Source: Collinsella sp.
GTDB lineage: Bacteria; Actinomycetota; Coriobacteriia; Coriobacteriales; Coriobacteriaceae
Direction: 5' to 3'
Assembly (NCBI GenBank): GCA_019419625.1
Contig: DXZO01000031.1
Span: 4,312 to 12,046, forward strand
Length of the DNA stretch: 7,735 nt
Each line of letters starts with the position of its first letter. The stretch's first letter is position 1. The position numbers and the translations under genes were made by a program. The notes under the pieces were generated by a model that searched no databases, was not told the origin of the DNA, and saw only the letters and a list, made by a program, of their open reading frames with translations. Positions 5,458-7,735 of this stretch are shown here, piece by piece.

Positions 5458-5473
5458 CTTTACGTGAGTAAAG
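5458..5473. promoter_or_regulatory. Inverted repeat CTTTAC-n4-GTAAAG upstream of pckA
   Basis: Two perfect 6-bp arms flank GTGA. The centre lies about 49 bp before the pckA start. It may be a second operator next to the palindrome at 5425-5440, or a small 5'-UTR hairpin if transcription begins upstream of it. Confidence 0.35.
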
Positions 5474-5514
5474 TGCGCGCCGCGTCCACGTGTCGCGTTT
5501 TTAAAGGAGGCCCC

Positions 5515-7185
5515 ATGCCTGGTGTTACCCCTGCAGATGTTTTGTCCAACTTTGGTATTACGCTGGTCGAAGATCCCGCCGAGAATCAGCCCCGTCTGCT
5601 GGTCGATCTACCCGCCGCGGAGCTCGTCGAGCACGCTATCCGCCGCGAAGAAGGCCGCATGGCATCCAACGGCGCGCTGGTGATCGAGACGGGGGAGCGT
5701 ACCGGCCGTTCCCCCAATGACCGCTTTATCGTCGACACCCCCGATGTCCACGACAAGATTGCCTGGGGCGCCGTCAACCGCCCGCTGTCCGTCGAGAGCT
5801 ATGAGGCCATCAAGGCCGGCATCGTCGACTATCTCAACGAGCGCGACGTGTTCGTCACCCGTGGCATGGCAGGCGCCGACCGCAACCACACGCGTCGACT
5901 GCTCGTTGCCTGCGAGCGTGCCAGCCAGGCACTCTTTATTAAGCAGATGCTCGCCCGTCCGCTCGCCCGCGAAATCGCGCGCACCGGCGAGCCCGACTTC
6001 TGCGTACTCGCAGCGCCCGGTTACCAGTGCGACCCTGCCATCAAGGGCCTCAACTCCAGCGCTGCCGTGGTCATCAACTTCCAGGAACGCGTGATTCTGG
6101 TCGCCGGCACCGGCTACTCCGGCGAAATCAAAAAGTCCATCTTCAGCGTCATGAATTACCTGCTGCCCGTCGAGGACGACGTGCTGCCCATGCACTGCTC
6201 GGCCAGCATGGATCCCGTCACGCACGAGACCGCCGTGTTCTTTGGCCTTTCGGGCACGGGCAAGACCACGCTTTCGGCCAACCCCACGCGCCTACTGATC
6301 GGCGACGACGAGCACGGTTGGTCCGACATGGGCATCTTCAACATCGAAGGTGGCTGCTACGCCAAATGCGAGGGCCTGGACGCGTTCCACGAGCCCGAGA
6401 TCTTCAACGCTGTCCGCTTTGGCGCGATCTGCGAAAACGTGGTGCTCGACGAGAACCGCAAGCCCAACTACGACGACATCTCGATCACGCACAACACGCG
6501 CGTGGCATACCCTGTGGAGCACATTCCCAACGCGTGGACCAAGGGCATGGGCACCACTCCAAGCGTCGTGCTCTTCCTGACCTGCGATGCCTTTGGCGTG
6601 CTGCCGCCCATCTCGCGCCTGACGGCCGACGCCGCCATGTATCACTTTGTGACGGGCTTTACGGCCAAGATCCCCGGTACCGAGGTCGGCGTCACCGAGC
6701 CCACGCCCACGTTCTCTTCGCTGTTCGGCGAGCCGTTTATGCCGCTCGACCCCATGGTCTACGCTAAGATGCTCGGTAAGCGCATCGCCGACGGCCGCAC
6801 GCGTGTGTACCTTGTCAACACCGGCTGGATCGGCGGCGGCTACGGCGTTGGCCATCGCATTGAGCTGGCCTACACGCGCGCCCTGGTCGCGCGCGCCCTC
6901 GACGGCACCATCGAGGACAGCGAGTTCGTCCACGACGATATCTTTAACGTCGACATTCCCACGACGTGCCACGGTGTGCCTGACGGCATCCTGGTGCCGC
7001 GCCAGTACTGGCAGAGCACCGCGCGCTATGACGAGGCCGCGCACAATCTGGCGGTGATGTTCGAGGAGAACTTCGAGAAGAAGTACTCGCACCTGCCCGA
7101 GTCCGTCAAGGCCGCCGGTCCGCACGCTCAGGCGCACGCCGACGCCCGTCATCGCGGCCGCGGCCTGCTGGGACTCCGACACTAA
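5515..7185 (+). CDS. pckA: Phosphoenolpyruvate carboxykinase (ATP)
   Basis: PckA interconverts oxaloacetate + ATP and PEP + CO2 + ADP in the cytosol. It serves gluconeogenesis in most bacteria and CO2-fixing fermentation to succinate in some anaerobes. The 556-residue protein has every key block of the ATP-type enzyme: TGRSPND (63-69), GTGYSGEIKKS (198-208), MHCSA (226-230), the P-loop GLSGTGKTTLSA (244-255), GDDEHGW (263-269), NTRVAYP (327-333) and IPGTEVGVTEPTPTFSSLFG (386-405). Arg65, Lys207, His227, Lys250, Asp265 and Arg329 occupy the expected substrate, metal and nucleotide positions. The start is ATG 5515, after AAAGGAGG and 4 nt. The open frame extends 38 codons further upstream, but that part lacks family similarity and crosses the palindromes. 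The C-terminus carries about 20 His/Ala/Arg-rich residues beyond the usual ending near KAAGP. A strong terminator follows. The function is secure; the net direction in this organism is not. Confidence 0.97.
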   Translation: MPGVTPADVLSNFGITLVEDPAENQPRLLVDLPAAELVEHAIRREEGRMASNGALVIETGERTGRSPNDRFIVDTPDVHDKIAWGAVNRPLSVESYEAIKAGIVDYLNERDVFVTRGMAGADRNHTRRLLVACERASQALFIKQMLARPLAREIARTGEPDFCVLAAPGYQCDPAIKGLNSSAAVVINFQERVILVAGTGYSGEIKKSIFSVMNYLLPVEDDVLPMHCSASMDPVTHETAVFFGLSGTGKTTLSANPTRLLIGDDEHGWSDMGIFNIEGGCYAKCEGLDAFHEPEIFNAVRFGAICENVVLDENRKPNYDDISITHNTRVAYPVEHIPNAWTKGMGTTPSVVLFLTCDAFGVLPPISRLTADAAMYHFVTGFTAKIPGTEVGVTEPTPTFSSLFGEPFMPLDPMVYAKMLGKRIADGRTRVYLVNTGWIGGGYGVGHRIELAYTRALVARALDGTIEDSEFVHDDIFNVDIPTTCHGVPDGILVPRQYWQSTARYDEAAHNLAVMFEENFEKKYSHLPESVKAAGPHAQAHADARHRGRGLLGLRH

Positions 7186-7200
7186 CGTTGCTTCAGACCC

Positions 7201-7241
7201 AAAACCACCATAAAGGGGACACCTTTGTGGTGGTTTTACTT
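7201..7241 (+). terminator. Intrinsic terminator of pckA
   Basis: AAAACCACCA (7201-7210) pairs perfectly with TGGTGGTTTT (7228-7237). The inner arms AAAGG (7212-7216) and CCTTT (7222-7226) extend the stem around a 5-nt loop, and TTTTACTT provides the T-rich tail. It begins 15 nt after the pckA stop. The A-run on the left side suggests it may also work for transcripts arriving from the right. Confidence 0.9.
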
Positions 7242-7264
7242 GCGCGGATGACTCGGGTTACAAT
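7235..7264 (+). promoter_or_regulatory. Candidate promoter for the structured leader or small RNA
   Basis: TTTACT (7235-7240) and TACAAT (7259-7264) are 18 bp apart, matching the hexamer consensus at 4 of 6 and 5 of 6 positions. The -35 overlaps the T-tail of the pckA terminator, a compact arrangement that isolates the downstream transcript from pckA. Transcription would start near 7271. Confidence 0.5.
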
Positions 7265-7270
7265 ACGCCT

Positions 7271-7368
7271 GACATATCGCTCCCTTCTCCGGATGGGGGC
7301 AGCGTAAGCGCTCTTGTGGCGGCACCGTAGGACTTTGAAGGTGGCCGTCGTAAGGGCGCTTTTTGTTT
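7271..7368 (+). ncRNA. Candidate structured RNA of about 98 nt: small RNA or attenuator leader of the B3/B4 gene
   Basis: Two hairpins follow the predicted start. The first pairs CGCTCCC (7278-7284) with GGG and AGCG near 7295-7304 around a bulged C. The second has an uninterrupted 18-bp stem with four G-U wobbles, 7306-7323 with 7344-7361, extended by ACC/GGT past one bulged G, a 13-nt loop, and a TTTTTGTTT tail ending at 7368. With a promoter before it and a terminator-grade hairpin at its end, the segment could be an independent small RNA, or a leader that is read through conditionally into the gene at 7409. No known riboswitch or T-box pattern is recognised. The pairings were worked out by hand. 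Confidence 0.45.
7306..7368 (+). terminator. Strong terminator-like hairpin between pckA and the B3/B4 gene
   Basis: The 18-bp stem described for the candidate RNA ends in GGGCGCTT and runs directly into TTTGTTT, the standard form of an intrinsic terminator. It lies only about 40 nt before the next start codon, on the same strand. Unless the B3/B4 gene has its own promoter between 7369 and 7400, where none is obvious, expression of that gene requires read-through. Confidence 0.7.
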
Positions 7369-7370
7369 AG

Positions 7371-7388
7371 GCACCCGGGCTCGGGCGC
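7371..7388 (+). repeat. Small hairpin before the B3/B4 ribosome binding site
   Basis: GCACCCG and CGGGCGC pair with one A-C mismatch around GGCT. It ends 8 nt before the start of the Shine-Dalgarno region and could affect translation initiation. It has no T-run. Confidence 0.3.
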
Positions 7389-7408
7389 ATGCTATGAAGG
7401 GAGAGCGC

Positions 7409-7735
7409 ATGAAGAGCTTTATTGCCGAGGATTCGTTTTGGGAGCTATTTCCGCAGGCGGCTGTCGGTGTTGTGGTCGTAAAGGGCATGAAGCCCGCGGC
7501 TCAGATTCCTCAAGAGGACGTTGATGCGATTGCCGCGTTGCTCGACCGCGCCAATATCGATGCGGAGCGTCACCTGACGAGTGATACCATCAGCGAGAAT
7601 GCGCCGGTTAAGGCATGGCGCGAGGCTTATCGGCTGTTCAAGACCAAAAGGGGCGCGCGTTGCACAATTGAGAACCTGCTCAAGCGCGTGCTCAAGGGCA
7701 AACCGGTGGGCCACATTACGCCCGCGGTGGACATC
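7409..7735 (+). CDS. B3/B4 (PheRS beta-like) domain protein, N-terminal part (gene runs off the right edge)
   Basis: The first 109 codons are present. The sequence starts MKSFIAEDSFWELFPQA and contains a WREAYRLFKTKRGARCTIENLL stretch (about residues 71-92) followed by KRVLKGKPVGHITPAVDI. The last part is typical of free-standing B3/B4-domain proteins, which resemble the editing module of the phenylalanyl-tRNA synthetase beta subunit. The family is usually about 220-240 residues, so roughly half is in view. By homology a role in tRNA or amino-acid quality control is plausible, but the function of stand-alone members is not settled. The start is the ATG at 7409, after AAGGGAG and 5 nt; an in-frame ATG at 7394 overlaps that ribosome site and is less likely. 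The structured region and terminator-like hairpin just upstream suggest regulated expression. Confidence 0.8.
   Translation, partial: MKSFIAEDSFWELFPQAAVGVVVVKGMKPAAQIPQEDVDAIAALLDRANIDAERHLTSDTISENAPVKAWREAYRLFKTKRGARCTIENLLKRVLKGKPVGHITPAVDI

Noticed and set aside
5401..5514. 38-codon upstream extension of pckA
   Set aside because: AAAGGAGG lies 4 nt before the ATG at 5515, family similarity begins after that ATG, and the extension crosses the palindromes.
6292..7182. 296-codon open frame on the minus strand inside pckA, and similar long antisense frames in the antiporter (651-1112, 1392-1991) and flippase-like gene (4410-5000)
   Set aside because: They are fully antisense to genes with clear family motifs, have no ribosome binding site, and show Ala/Arg/His/Gly-heavy translations typical of shadow frames in high-GC DNA.
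7327..7360. T-box leader before the B3/B4 gene
   Set aside because: GAAGGTGGCCGTCG loosely resembles the T-box core, but it lies in the loop and 3' arm of the terminator hairpin instead of the antiterminator position, and the leader is too short.

Overview
The window looks like a chromosomal segment from a high-GC member of the Coriobacteriia, most likely Collinsella or a close relative. That placement is an inference from overall GC content, strong Shine-Dalgarno sites, protein flavour and the style of the intergenic repeats; no database was searched. Six protein genes are supported. None is a phage, plasmid or insertion-sequence gene, so this is mainly a housekeeping region, and its unusual content lies between the genes.

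Layout, left to right. At 1-352 (minus) is the start of serC, phosphoserine aminotransferase, running off the left edge. At 353-578 is a spacer with a serC promoter candidate and a short coding-like stretch that may be a gene remnant. At 579-2180 (minus) is a CPA-type cation/proton antiporter with two C-terminal RCK_C-like regulatory domains. The divergent spacer 2181-2433 carries a promoter and palindromes. At 2434-3273 (plus) is a PPP/calcineurin-type phosphoesterase. The convergent spacer 3274-3587 holds two adjacent inverted-repeat-bounded blocks, one with perfect 13-bp ends. At 3588-5162 (minus) is a polytopic MOP-superfamily, Wzx-like membrane protein with a long charged N-terminus and a TTG start. 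The divergent spacer 5163-5514 contains a REP-like tandem repeat of about 27 nt units and, closer to pckA, three successive symmetric elements. At 5515-7185 (plus) is pckA, ATP-dependent PEP carboxykinase, ending in a strong intrinsic terminator (7201-7241). At 7235-7408 a promoter starts a short structured transcript with a second very strong terminator-like hairpin, which may be a small RNA or an attenuator. At 7409-7735 (plus) is the start of a free-standing B3/B4-domain protein, running off the right edge.

The genes do not form one operon. serC and the antiporter share a strand but are 226 bp apart with a serC promoter candidate between them. The other genes are convergent, divergent or separated by a terminator. 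SerC and PckA both belong to central carbon/amino-acid metabolism. The antiporter, phosphatase and flippase-like protein have no obvious functional link.

No complete undescribed multi-gene system is visible. The best candidates for something new are the terminator-bounded structured RNA upstream of the B3/B4 gene, the 123-bp inverted-repeat element at 3385-3507, the tandem repeat at 5263-5368, and the symmetric elements in the pckA upstream region.
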